Part shown: positions 43,459 to 51,948 of the stretch, one piece after another | Numbering within the stretch: position 1 is the stretch's first letter | Layout of the letters: every line of letters starts with the position of its first letter | Source of the DNA: Prevotella sp. | GTDB lineage: Bacteria > Bacteroidota > Bacteroidia > Bacteroidales > Bacteroidaceae | Direction: 5' to 3' | Length of the DNA stretch: 64,000 bases | Assembly (NCBI GenBank): GCA_015060485.1 | Contig: SUYI01000018.1 | Location: 1-64,000, forward strand | Translations under genes and position numbers: made by a program | Notes under the pieces: model-generated | What the model saw: the letters and a program-made list of their open reading frames with translations, nothing else | Databases searched by the model: none | Told to the model about the DNA's origin: nothing

Positions 43459-44043
43459 ATGAGAGACGGTATGAGACAGATTATGATGCTACTGGCAGCG
43501 ATGTTGTTCGTCAGTTGCTCAAGCGAAGAAAACGAAGTTATGGCACAGACAAGACAAGAGAAACTCTACATAACCATCGATGGCATGACTAAGACTGCAA
43601 CGATGGTTGACAATGCGGCTACGCAGGAATTAGTGACAAGGCTGCAGCAGGCCCCCGTCACAGTAACGTTGAACTCCAGTGGCGGTTTTGAGATCTGGGG
43701 AGCACTGGGCTTCTCGCTGACGACAAGTAACGAGCAGGTTAATGCACAGCCAGGCGACATTGTGCTTTACAACGGCAGTAACATCTGCATGTTCTATGGC
43801 ACAAACTCATGGAGCTACACCCGTCTGGGTCATATTGACGGGCTGTCGGAGAACGAACTCAGGACATTTCTCCACGCCAGTGAGAGCAACATCAGCGTGA
43901 CACTGTCGCTGAACAATACTACGGGCATTAGTCAGGTTAGAGCTGGTGAAAGTCAGTCAAAATCCTACACGCTTCAAGGTACTATCGCACAGGCGGGACA
44001 TAAAGGAATTATCATCAAGAACGGTAAGAAAATAGTTAGATAG
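43459..44043 (+). CDS. Cyclophilin-like-fold lipoprotein
   Basis: A lipobox LFVSCSS (Cys about 20; start could also be Met5) then KLYITIDGMTKTATMVDNAA and ALGFSLTTSNEQVNAQPGDI and NICMFYGTNSWSYTRLG, the pattern of the bacterial cyclophilin-like fold family. The C-terminus TLQGTIAQAGHKGIIIKNGK ends KIVR, resembling the sorting tails of the secreted genes, odd for a lipoprotein. First gene of an operon with flavodoxin, hydrolase and AraC genes; these families often appear together in Bacteroidales. Confidence 0.82.
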   Translation: MRDGMRQIMMLLAAMLFVSCSSEENEVMAQTRQEKLYITIDGMTKTATMVDNAATQELVTRLQQAPVTVTLNSSGGFEIWGALGFSLTTSNEQVNAQPGDIVLYNGSNICMFYGTNSWSYTRLGHIDGLSENELRTFLHASESNISVTLSLNNTTGISQVRAGESQSKSYTLQGTIAQAGHKGIIIKNGKKIVR

Positions 44044-44046
44044 AAT

Positions 44047-44583
44047 ATGAAAAAGGTCATTGTTATTTCGACGAGTCTTCGTCGTGGTTCAAACAGCGAT
44101 ATGCTCGCTGACAAGTTCGTGGAAGGAGCTATGAGTGGTGGAAACGATGTAGAGAAGATTTCTCTCGTAGGCAAGGTCATCCGGTTCTGCACGGGTTGCT
44201 TTTGCTGTCAGAAACTGGGTAAGTGTGTCATCAAGGATGATGTGAACGACATCATGGCCAAGGTGCTGGAGGCCGATGTCGTGGCGTGGGCTACACCTAT
44301 CTATTATTACGAGATGAGCGGACAGATGAAGACGCTCATAGACCGCATGAATGCCATGTATCCGCTTGACTACAAGTTCCGCGACGTTTATCTGCTGACC
44401 ACGGCTGCCGAGGACGAGGAAGAGACTCCGAAGCGTGCTGAGACAGGACTGACGGGATGGATTGACTGCTATCCCAAGAGCCGCCTTGCAGGTACCCTCT
44501 TTTGCGGAGGAGTAAACGAAGCCCGTGAGATTGAAGGCAACAGCAAGTTACGAGAAGCATTTGAAATGGGTAAAAGAGTATAA
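44047..44583 (+). CDS. Flavodoxin-family NAD(P)H-dependent reductase
   Basis: A 178-residue flavodoxin-fold protein: VIVISTSLRRGSNSDMLADK (phosphate loop), FCTGCFCCQKLGKCVIKDD (Cys-rich loop) and VVAWATPIYYYEMSGQMKTL (flavin ring site). Starts 3 bp after the cyclophilin-like gene. Probably reduces quinones, nitro or azo compounds with FMN; the substrate is not defined. Confidence 0.9.
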   Translation: MKKVIVISTSLRRGSNSDMLADKFVEGAMSGGNDVEKISLVGKVIRFCTGCFCCQKLGKCVIKDDVNDIMAKVLEADVVAWATPIYYYEMSGQMKTLIDRMNAMYPLDYKFRDVYLLTTAAEDEEETPKRAETGLTGWIDCYPKSRLAGTLFCGGVNEAREIEGNSKLREAFEMGKRV

Positions 44584-44586
44584 GTT

Positions 44587-45711
44587 ATGAAGAAAGTACT
44601 ATTAGCTGTGCTTGCTGCGGGAGTGCTGACAGCCTGCACGAACAACAAACAAATTACAGACAAGGATATGAAACAGACATTAGAATTGACGCAGGAGTGG
44701 GACAAGGTGTTCCCGCTGAGCGAAAAGGTTAACCACAAGAAGGTGACGTTTGAGACACAGTATGGTCTGACGCTGGCGGCAGACCTCTATACGCCAAAAG
44801 ACGCAGAGGGGAAGTTATCCGCCATCGCTGTCAGCGGCCCGTTTGGAGCCACCAAGGAGCAGTCGAGCGGACTCTATGCCATGCGGATGGCAGAGCGTGG
44901 CTTCGTGACGCTGGCCTTCGACCCGTCATATACCGGTGAAAGTAGCGGTGAGCCCCGACGCACGGCCTCGCCCGACATTAACACCGAGGACTTCATGGCT
45001 GCCGTCGATTTCCTGTCGAAACAAGAGAATGTGGATGCAGAGAAGATTGGCATCATCGGCATCTGCGGATGGGGAGGCATCGCCCTGAATGCTGCCGCTG
45101 CCGAACCTCGCATTAAGGCTACGGTGGCCAGTACGATGTACGACATGACCCGCGTCAGCGGCAACGGCTACTACGACAGCGAGGACAAGGAGGAGTCGCG
45201 CCATGCTGCCCGTGAGGCTCTTGCCAAGCAGCGTCTGGCAGACCCCAAGGCAATGGCCGGCGGTGTCATCGACCCGCTGCCCGACGACGCGCCCCAATTC
45301 GTGAAGGATTACTACGACTACTATAAAACCGAGAGGGGTTATCATGCCCGCTCAGGCAATAGCAACGACGGCTGGCGCACCATAGGTACTATAGGCTACT
45401 GCAATGCCCGATTCCTCTACTACATCAACGAGATTCGTTCTGCTGTGATGATCATGCACGGAGAGAAAGCTCACTCTCGTTATTTCGGCGAGGCAGCCTA
45501 TAAGTATATGGTGGAGGGAAAGGCTGAGGGCTATAACTACATCGGCAAGCCTAACCCCGTGCCAGAGAACAAGCAGTTGCTCATCATCCCCAATGCCTCG
45601 CATTGTGACCTCTACGATGGCGGATATACGGAACTCGTAGGCAAGGGAGAAGCCAAGAATATGATTCCTTGGGACAAACTGGAAGACTTCTTTAAGACAA
45701 ACTTGAAATAA
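44587..45711 (+). CDS. Alpha/beta hydrolase lipoprotein with GxCxG nucleophile motif
   Basis: Lipoprotein signal (AAGVLTACTNN, Cys about 17). The hydrolase body has VTFETQYGLTLAADLYTPKD, AIAVSGPFGATKEQSSG, and IIGICGWGGIALNAAAAEPR where the usual GxSxG is GICGW, so the predicted nucleophile is Cys as in dienelactone hydrolases. LLIIPNASHCDLYDGGYTEL holds the catalytic His. Coupled to the AraC gene by a 1-bp overlap. Confidence 0.87.
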   Translation: MKKVLLAVLAAGVLTACTNNKQITDKDMKQTLELTQEWDKVFPLSEKVNHKKVTFETQYGLTLAADLYTPKDAEGKLSAIAVSGPFGATKEQSSGLYAMRMAERGFVTLAFDPSYTGESSGEPRRTASPDINTEDFMAAVDFLSKQENVDAEKIGIIGICGWGGIALNAAAAEPRIKATVASTMYDMTRVSGNGYYDSEDKEESRHAAREALAKQRLADPKAMAGGVIDPLPDDAPQFVKDYYDYYKTERGYHARSGNSNDGWRTIGTIGYCNARFLYYINEIRSAVMIMHGEKAHSRYFGEAAYKYMVEGKAEGYNYIGKPNPVPENKQLLIIPNASHCDLYDGGYTELVGKGEAKNMIPWDKLEDFFKTNLK

Positions 45712-46613
45712 TGGCAGAGAAAAAGATCATCCAAATCGATAGCGTCGATGCGTACAACAAACTGTACGGATGGGAGACATTACACCCGCTGGTGACGGTG
45801 GTGAACCACCCTGAGCCGTTGGTTGACATGAACCACTCACGGCTGAACTACGGCCTCTATGCCCTGTTCCTGAAGCAGGGCGAGGGCTGCTCGATACGCT
45901 ACGGACGCGAGAAGTACGACTACCAGGAAGGAACCGTCGTGAGCTTCAAGCCAGGACAGGTGGTTGAGGTGGAATGGGACGAGAAGAAGCCCATGCCGCC
46001 CTCGCGCGGACTGCTGTTTCATCCTGACCTGATCTACGGCACACCGCTGGCCAAGCGCATCCACGACTACACGTTCTTCGACTACGACCAGCGCGAGGCC
46101 CTGCACCTCTCGGAGCGTGAGCAGCGCATCGTCAGCGACCTGCTCGACAGCATTGAGGAAGAACTGCAACACCCCATAGATAAGCACTCACAGACGCTCA
46201 TCACCGATGCCATCGGTCTGCTGCTGGACTATTGTATGCGCTACTACGACCGCCAGTTCATCACGCGCCACAAGGTGAACAGCGACATCATGACCCGCTT
46301 CCAGCACGACCTGGAGGCGTACTTCCGCAGTGGCGAGGCAGAGCGCAAGGGCCTGCCCTCCGTGGCCTATTTCGCAGAGAAGGTGTTCCTCTCGCCCGGC
46401 TATTTCGGCGACCTTATCAAAAAGGAAACGGGCATGACGGCACAACGATACATCCAGAACAAGGTCATCGACCTCTCGAAGCAGTACGTGTTGGACAAGG
46501 AACTGACCCTCAATCAGGTGGCCTACAAGCTCGGTTTCCAGTACCCCCAGCACTTCACCCGCCTGTTCAAAAAGGAGGTCGGCATGACACCGAGTGAATA
46601 CCGACTCACCTAA
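45711..46613 (+). CDS. AraC-family regulator, last gene of its operon
   Basis: A 300-residue AraC regulator: N-terminal cupin-like part (YALFLKQGEGCSIRYGREKY, VVSFKPGQVVEVEW) and C-terminal HTH pair (YFAEKVFLSPGYFGDLIKKE; LNQVAYKLGFQYPQHFTRLF). Unlike the other regulators here, it is in the same direction and at the end of the operon 43459-46613, suggesting autoregulation. Copy E starts at its stop codon. Confidence 0.92.
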   Translation: MAEKKIIQIDSVDAYNKLYGWETLHPLVTVVNHPEPLVDMNHSRLNYGLYALFLKQGEGCSIRYGREKYDYQEGTVVSFKPGQVVEVEWDEKKPMPPSRGLLFHPDLIYGTPLAKRIHDYTFFDYDQREALHLSEREQRIVSDLLDSIEEELQHPIDKHSQTLITDAIGLLLDYCMRYYDRQFITRHKVNSDIMTRFQHDLEAYFRSGEAERKGLPSVAYFAEKVFLSPGYFGDLIKKETGMTAQRYIQNKVIDLSKQYVLDKELTLNQVAYKLGFQYPQHFTRLFKKEVGMTPSEYRLT

Positions 46614-46670
46614 ATAATCACAAAAGAATCCCTGTACTCACATGAGTATGGGGATTTTTTCGTATCTTCG
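46613..46670 (+). repeat. Hairpin-promoter element, copy E
   Basis: AATAATCACAAAAG, hairpin ATCCCTGTACTC / GAGTATGGGGAT, TTTTTTCG, then TATCTTCG (46663-46670). It shares the TCTTCGCAGCAGA end with copy D. It precedes the short frame at 46679. Confidence 0.83.
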
Positions 46671-46678
46671 CAGCAGAT

Positions 46679-46771
46679 ATGGAACTACAAGAGAATAGCG
46701 TAATCATTGACGACAGGCTCGACAGGATGCTGGAGCCAGAGTTGGGAGGTCACTTCCTGCCCTCAAAGTAG
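46679..46771 (+). pseudogene. Short gene start, probably truncated (30 codons)
   Basis: Starts 8 bp after the -7 box of copy E: MELQENSVIIDDRLDRMLEP, then a stop as the sequence enters the 42-bp repeat array. It looks like the surviving 5' end of a gene (charged, helical). The original family is not recognised; it could also be a real short peptide. Confidence 0.35.
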
Positions 46772-46985
46772 CACCGCTCGCGGCTGAGAGGCATCGTCCT
46801 GTCCTCAATGTAGCACCGCTCACGGCTGAGATGTAGCGTTCTGTCCTCAAAGTAGCTCCGCTCGCGGCTGAGGGGTAGCGTTCTGTCCTCAAAGTTGCAC
46901 CGCTCACGGCTGAGGGGCATCCTTCTGTCCTCATTGTTGCACCGCTCACGGCTGAGAATTGTTGCACCGCTCTGTGCTGAGGGCT
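46757..46985. repeat. 42-bp tandem repeat array (five full units plus partials)
   Basis: CCTCAA cores at 46761, 46803, 46845, 46887 and 46929, exactly 42 bp apart, within units that also contain GCACCGCTCACGGCTGAG. Because 42 is a multiple of 3, frames stay open; the minus strand could encode 14-residue repeats LSRERCYFEDRTLP. Confidence 0.9.
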
Positions 46986-47054
46986 CTCCGCCTGAATTCA
47001 TCTTGAAGAAAAGAGGCGTAAAGCACCTCAGAGAAACGACAAAAGCCAGATGGC

Positions 47055-47161
47055 CTACCACAGCCAGCACGAGAATTGCAGAAACCGTCAATGCTCACGC
47101 CTCGTATCGAGTGTGAGCTTTCGGCCTTCTTGTTCTCGTGATTCTTTGGGAGTTGTGGTAG
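47055..47161. repeat. 107-bp nested inverted repeat
   Basis: Three nested perfect stems share one centre: CTACCACA (47055-47062) / TGTGGTAG (47154-47161); CACGAGAA (47068-47075) / TTCTCGTG (47133-47140); GCTCAC (47093-47098) / GTGAGC (47113-47118) with an extra CTCG/CGAG. It lies between the 42-bp array and the AT-rich island. The flanks (46986-47367) hold no convincing gene. Confidence 0.75.
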
Positions 47162-47334
47162 TTTCCTGTCTCTTGAAAAACTTCGGGCTCTCTCTTCCGT
47201 CAAAGATGAAATTCTGAACGCAAAGATAGCAATTTTTCTTTAATTGAGTTCACGATTGAGTGAAAAAGTGAACAAATTCGCTTCATTTTATGTGATTTTT
47301 GCATTTTCGGGTATCGAATTTGAAGTTTTTTGTT

Positions 47335-47342
47335 TAAATTTG
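47335..47342 (+). promoter_or_regulatory. -7 box TAAATTTG for the AT-rich island
   Basis: An exact consensus, 26 bp upstream of the start at 47368, in a region that drops sharply in GC. Confidence 0.65.
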
Positions 47343-47367
47343 CATCGTCCTAAGCGTAAATACAGAT

Positions 47368-48495
47368 ATGAAGAAATGTTTGTTAATAATGTTGCTATTA
47401 TTGCCTCTTGTCATAGAAGCACAAATCAAGGTTCTCGAAGATACACCTAAACCGACTTCGAAACCCTATGTTGTTCTTTACGATAGCCTATCAAATATTT
47501 CTACTATAAGGGATGATTCCATTAAGCATCATGAATCTTATAAGCATCTAATTGGTCAAACTATCTTCTATGTTGAGCCGGACGACACAAAATCTAGAGT
47601 GCACCACAAGAGTTTCTACGACACACCTGAAATAAAGTATGGAACAACAGCGTTACCATATGATAGTTGTATGAATCGATACTGGAAAATCACCAATCTC
47701 GTAAATTATAAGCCTCCTTTTGCTGTGGCTGACAAGGAAATTTTTGAATTGACGGATACAACAGACGGAAAGAGGGTCTATTGTGAACCTCGAAATATGA
47801 ATAGGGATTTTATCGTAGTCGGTTTTTACGAGAAAATCAAAGAGAATTATATTGGCAAAACTTTCATCTATAACAATACATATTTCTCAGAAGTTTGGGA
47901 TAACGACCGATATAACTATCTCATGGATTTGCAGACAAAGAAGCATAACAAAGACATTCCCGAAAAAACAAAGTGGAAGTGCATAGATATTGCCGCATAT
48001 AATGTAACAAAGCAAGATGCAATGTACGATGACTACGAATGTAGATGTCCGATAATACTTGTATTTGAGAATGACAGCCTGGGGAAATACTATTCCTATG
48101 TTCAAACAAAAACGGGAAAGCCATTTAAAGATACGAAGAATTGTTATTGGATTACTGATAAAGGACATGAAGAGGAAAGTATTCTTCTTTATCTTGGCAA
48201 ATTCTTAGACGAAGAGCAGGAAGCCTATATATCGAAAAGGGATAAAGAGGAAAAACAATACTTCGAGGCACAGAAAAAGAAAATGTTAAAGAAGTATGGC
48301 AAGTATTGGGGGAAACTCGTAGCCGAAGGGCAGTTGGAAATTGGCATGACAAAGCAAATGTGTAGAGATAGTTGGGGTGAACCTAAAGATATAAATACGA
48401 CATCAACACGATATGGAACCCATGAACAATGGGTATATACTACTATTTACGTGTACTTTGACAATGGCAAAATCTCAGCCATACAAGATAGATAA
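47368..48495 (+). CDS. Secreted protein with BamE/SmpA-like end
   Basis: Signal peptide MKKCLLIMLLLLPLVIEAQ. A 375-residue AT-rich gene unlike its GC-rich surroundings. The middle is Tyr/Lys-rich with several Cys (MYDDYECRCPIILVFEND). A charged helix (ISKRDKEEKQYFEAQKKKML) leads to EGQLEIGMTKQMCRDSWGEP, the 'xxGMTkxxvxxxwGxP' pattern of BamE/SmpA-type small domains. Probably periplasmic; likely horizontally acquired. Family otherwise unknown. Confidence 0.65.
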   Translation: MKKCLLIMLLLLPLVIEAQIKVLEDTPKPTSKPYVVLYDSLSNISTIRDDSIKHHESYKHLIGQTIFYVEPDDTKSRVHHKSFYDTPEIKYGTTALPYDSCMNRYWKITNLVNYKPPFAVADKEIFELTDTTDGKRVYCEPRNMNRDFIVVGFYEKIKENYIGKTFIYNNTYFSEVWDNDRYNYLMDLQTKKHNKDIPEKTKWKCIDIAAYNVTKQDAMYDDYECRCPIILVFENDSLGKYYSYVQTKTGKPFKDTKNCYWITDKGHEEESILLYLGKFLDEEQEAYISKRDKEEKQYFEAQKKKMLKKYGKYWGKLVAEGQLEIGMTKQMCRDSWGEPKDINTTSTRYGTHEQWVYTTIYVYFDNGKISAIQDR

Positions 48496-48528
48496 CTATT
48501 TCCAAGCGAAACTACAAGAATTTTAGTG

Positions 48529-49281
48529 ATGACAAAGAATAACAAATCATGGTGGCTTTGGCTAATTTTGTTAGTCGTTATCATTATGTTGCCTATCATT
48601 GTCAATGGAATGATGCATTTATCTTGTGGTTGGACTACAGGTGAAACAGGCGATTGGATCTCGTTTTGGGGCGCTTATTTGGGAGCCATAGGATCATTTG
48701 CCATGGCACTTATTGCATATAAAACACTTCAAAAGAACGATGAGCAATTGAAGTATATAAAAGAACAGAATCGTCCTTATCTATCTGCATCCATAAGAAA
48801 GTATATACAGCAGAAGGAAACTGGAAACAATCTTTCTAATTTATATCGAAGTCATACATATTATTTATCGATTGCAAATCATGGTAATCAGATTGCCAGG
48901 AATGTTCATGTAGAACTATTGTTGAATGATTCCTGCATAGCTAATGAGAATATCATCTCGCGCTTAGAAGAGATAAACAAAGCACATTTCGATTTGCTCG
49001 CTAATGCTGAAAGAAATTTCGTCATAGCAGAGTTTAGTTTCCCTCTTGATGATGATAAAAAACAAATTAGAGAGCGGATGGATTCTTATGAGTCATTTGA
49101 AAAGATATGTTTGTCTATTACGATTAAATACGAGAGTGATAAACAAGGATATTGTCACGAGGATTCTCTTTTCGTTAGAGACACCATCGTTGATTCTACA
49201 ACAGTTGTTCAGATGTTAGATTACATTGACAATAGCTTAAAGAGAATAAATGAAAATGTAGGGAAACTGAAGCAGCCTTAG
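48529..49281 (+). CDS. Two-helix membrane protein, unknown
   Basis: Start at ATG 48529 (a GTG lies 3 bp upstream). The N-terminus has two membrane segments (WWLWLILLVVIIMLPIIVNG and WGAYLGAIGSFAMALIAYKT), then a roughly 170-residue cytosolic domain with charged helices. AT-rich, same island and strand as 47368. Similar two-TM plus cytosolic layout occurs in small Bacteroidetes proteins of unknown role and in some defence-associated membrane proteins; no diagnostic motif is visible. Confidence 0.6.
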   Translation: MTKNNKSWWLWLILLVVIIMLPIIVNGMMHLSCGWTTGETGDWISFWGAYLGAIGSFAMALIAYKTLQKNDEQLKYIKEQNRPYLSASIRKYIQQKETGNNLSNLYRSHTYYLSIANHGNQIARNVHVELLLNDSCIANENIISRLEEINKAHFDLLANAERNFVIAEFSFPLDDDKKQIRERMDSYESFEKICLSITIKYESDKQGYCHEDSLFVRDTIVDSTTVVQMLDYIDNSLKRINENVGKLKQP

Positions 49282-49299
49282 AATAAATCGTTATAAAAC

Positions 49300-49350
49300 T
49301 TCGGGAGGCCGTCGCTGAATCGCCAGCGTCGGCCTCCCGAATATCTTTTC
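49300..49350 (+). terminator. Strong terminator after the AT-rich island
   Basis: 11-bp perfect stem TCGGGAGGCCG (49301-49311) / CGGCCTCCCGA (49330-49340) followed by ATATCTTTTCTC; the loop contains an inner GTCGCTG/CGCCAGCG-like pairing. Confidence 0.85.
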
Positions 49351-49400
49351 TCTATATTGGCCGTCCATCCGTGGGCGGCTTTTTTCATCTTCATCAACCG

Positions 49401-49601
49401 GAGGTCTGCAAGAAGGTGAGCAGTTATTCGGCTAACTCGTGAATCAACCGCTACGCTGCCATCGACCTCGTCCATCTGCTAAAGGACAAGAGTCTCTCGC
49501 TGACAGACATCTGCGACATGTACGATTTCTCATCGCAGTCACACTTCTCGCGCTTCGTACAGAACAATTTAGGTCAGAAACCCAGCGCTTTCCGCACATA
49601 A
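49401..49601 (+). pseudogene. AraC-family C-terminal remnant with internal stop
   Basis: Encodes EVCKKVSSYSANS, then TGA where this AraC type normally has Trp, then INRYAAIDLVHLLKDKSLSL and FSSQSHFSRFVQNNLGQKPS to a TAA. The upstream sensor domain is missing. Its first bases (GAGGTCTGCAAGAAGGTGAG) are identical to those inside the chimera at 58279, so both derive from the same regulator type. Confidence 0.75.
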
Positions 49602-49617
49602 CAACGTCCTTCTCGTA

Positions 49618-50514
49618 TCATTTCGAGAGTCTGTATTCCAAAGGCGTCTTATCGGCAAGGCGTTTAAAGAATTTGCTGAAGAAGGATGGATTAGGAAAGT
49701 CCATCTCGTCTGATATTTGAGCAATGGACTTGTCCGTGTGCTTCAGTTCAATCTTGATGTGTTCGATGAGGGCGCGATCAATCCATTCTTTTGCGGTGGT
49801 GCCGCTGGCTTGGCGAATAACGGTGCCGAGATAGCGCTCTGTGAGGCACATCTTGTCGGCATAGAAACAGATTTGGTGCTCGTGAGTAGCGTGCTGGTTG
49901 ACGAGATATATAAAGCGATCGAAGATGGTCTGTTCTCGACTCTGTGATGCTTTGAGCAAATCTATGTGTTGGCGATAGATTCCGTCGTAATGATGCATCA
50001 TGGCTGCAACAAGGCTGCTGACAGTCTGACGGTTATAGTCTGGCTGATGAACCACATGCCAGATGGTGTCGATAATGTGGCGGGCTATGGCGATATCGCT
50101 CTCGCCGACCTTGATTTGGAAGTCGCGAACCTGTCCGTTAAACACTGATGGCATCTGTGGCATAAGAAAGTCAGCAAAAAGCCCCAAACCATAGATTTCA
50201 ACATTACCACTGAAACTAATAGGACTGATAATGGTGCCTGGGCCAAGGAATACGATGGTGCCAGGCGTGATATGTCGATCCACAAGGTTGATGTTGACAT
50301 GTATTTCACCACTAACGAAGATTCCTAAGCGGTAATCGTCGATGACGAATGGCGGCTGACTCTGTCCGATAACGAGCATAAAGATGCGAGGGTCGCCATA
50401 GACGATACCCAACTCATTGCTGATATACGAATGGTCATGTATTTGCGCATAATGAGGACTCAGGAGGTCCTTCATGCGCGAGTAGTTCATTAATTTCGGT
50501 TGGTTTCCCATCAT
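49618..50514 (-). CDS. AraC-family regulator, divergent to ABC efflux operon
   Basis: A 298-residue AraC regulator: cupin part (PPFVIDDYRLGIFVSGEIHV, TPGTIVFLGPGTIISP) and HTHs (FYADKMCLTERYLGTVIRQA; IAQISDEMDFPNPSFFSKFF). The minus-strand TATCTTTG box lies at 50535-50542, 21 bp upstream. Divergent from the operon at 50673. Its 3' end is 17 bp from the AraC remnant. Confidence 0.92.
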   Translation of the reverse strand: MMGNQPKLMNYSRMKDLLSPHYAQIHDHSYISNELGIVYGDPRIFMLVIGQSQPPFVIDDYRLGIFVSGEIHVNINLVDRHITPGTIVFLGPGTIISPISFSGNVEIYGLGLFADFLMPQMPSVFNGQVRDFQIKVGESDIAIARHIIDTIWHVVHQPDYNRQTVSSLVAAMMHHYDGIYRQHIDLLKASQSREQTIFDRFIYLVNQHATHEHQICFYADKMCLTERYLGTVIRQASGTTAKEWIDRALIEHIKIELKHTDKSIAQISDEMDFPNPSFFSKFFKRLADKTPLEYRLSK

Positions 50515-50534
50515 CGTTACTGTTTAATCTGCCG

Positions 50535-50647
50535 CAAAGATAATAATTAATATTGAATTATCAGCCTTTTCGTATTAAAATCGAACAAAAAGAACATTTC
50601 TTCGTTTGAATAGATAGCGATAGTTCCACAAAATCATCGTAATTTTG
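50535..50647. promoter_or_regulatory. Divergent promoters of AraC and ABC efflux operon
   Basis: Minus-strand CAAAGATA (50535-50542) and plus-strand TAATTTTG (50640-50647) face away from each other across about 100 AT-rich bases, the place where the regulator would bind. Confidence 0.6.
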
Positions 50648-50672
50648 CACCCAGAATAAAGAAGTAACAATT

Positions 50673-51944
50673 ATGAGAAGAATCATTTTAGGACTCGTAA
50701 TGCTGCCGATGATGGCATTAGGACAGACCCTCGAGGAGTGTCAGCAGGCTGCGGAGCGGAATTATCCGCTGATACGGCAGTATGGGTTGATTGAGAAAAC
50801 GACGGCACTGACGGTAGCGAACATCCAGAAGGGTTGGTTGCCGCAGGTGTCAGCCTCAGCTCAGGCTACGTATCAGAGCGATGTGATGGCGTGGCCCGAT
50901 GAGATGAGGGGAATGCTGGGACAGATGGGGCTTAACTTCGAGGGACTGAAGAAAGATCAGTATAAGGTAGGTCTCGACGTGCAACAGACAATATTCGACG
51001 GTGGCGCCATCAAGAGTCAGAAGGAGATAGCCAGGAAGCAAGGCGAGGTGCAGACGGCTCAGAATGAAGTAAATATGTATCAGGTGCGCAAGCGCGTGAA
51101 TGAGATGTACTTCGGACTGCTGCTGATCGACGAACAAATCAAGCTGAATGCCGACCTGCAGGAACTTCTCATGCAGAACGAGAAGAAACTGGCCTCGATG
51201 GTGAAAAACGGTACGGCAGCGGAGAGCGATTATCAAAACGTGAAGGCTGAGCGGCTGAACGTGGTGCAACAGGCAACAAGCCTGCAGGCGCAACGCAAAG
51301 CCCTGACGCGTATGCTTTCAACATTCTGTGGAATAGAGGTGAAGGAAGTGATAAAGCCGGTTCTGTTTGCTGCTGTGCCACAGCAGCAAACGAGACAGAG
51401 GCCGGAGTTGAAAGCTATCGATGCCCAACTGCGCTTGGCCGATGCTCAAGAGAAGGCACTCGATGCGGCATTGATGCCTAAGCTGGGTGTGTTCGCACAG
51501 GGGTATTATGGCTATCCTGGCTATAATATGTTTGAGGACATGATGAGTCGCAAGTTCTCTTGGAACGGGATGATTGGTGCACGACTCACCTGGAACATCG
51601 GTGCCCTCTACTCACGCAAAAACGATAAAGCAAAGATACAATTGCAGCGTGAGACAGCTGAGACCAGTCGCGACGTGTTCCTCTTCAATAATAATCTGGA
51701 GCAGATTCAGCAGAACGAGAACATCGAGCGTTACAAAAATCTGATGGCCGACGATGAGGAGATTATCACATTGAGGTCATCGATCCGCAAGGCGGCAGAA
51801 TCGAAACTCTCGCACGGTATCATCGATGTAAACGACCTGGTGAAGGAGATCAACAACGAGAATGCTGCACGGGTCGGGCAGTCGATGCACGAGATTCAGA
51901 TGCTGAAAGAGATATACGACCTGAAATATACAACGAATCAATAA
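50673..51944 (+). CDS. TolC-family outer-membrane channel of ABC efflux
   Basis: Signal peptide MRRIILGLVMLPMMALGQ. A 423-residue OEP-type protein: TLEECQQAAERNYPLIRQYG opens the first repeat and PELKAIDAQLRLADAQEKAL the second; long alternating helices between. It lies 4 bp before the adaptor, so co-translated with the TolC-adaptor-ABC set. Likely the outer-membrane exit for the ABC-2 type exporter that follows. Confidence 0.92.
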   Translation: MRRIILGLVMLPMMALGQTLEECQQAAERNYPLIRQYGLIEKTTALTVANIQKGWLPQVSASAQATYQSDVMAWPDEMRGMLGQMGLNFEGLKKDQYKVGLDVQQTIFDGGAIKSQKEIARKQGEVQTAQNEVNMYQVRKRVNEMYFGLLLIDEQIKLNADLQELLMQNEKKLASMVKNGTAAESDYQNVKAERLNVVQQATSLQAQRKALTRMLSTFCGIEVKEVIKPVLFAAVPQQQTRQRPELKAIDAQLRLADAQEKALDAALMPKLGVFAQGYYGYPGYNMFEDMMSRKFSWNGMIGARLTWNIGALYSRKNDKAKIQLQRETAETSRDVFLFNNNLEQIQQNENIERYKNLMADDEEIITLRSSIRKAAESKLSHGIIDVNDLVKEINNENAARVGQSMHEIQMLKEIYDLKYTTNQ

Positions 51945-51948
51945 TGAT

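Noticed and set aside
46757..46985. Possible CRISPR array
   Set aside because: The units are continuous 42-bp tandem repeats without spacers and no cas genes are present.
46946..47203. Minus-strand frame of 85 codons across the nested repeat
   Set aside because: It overlaps the repeat arrays and has no start context or recognised domain; open frame explained by composition.
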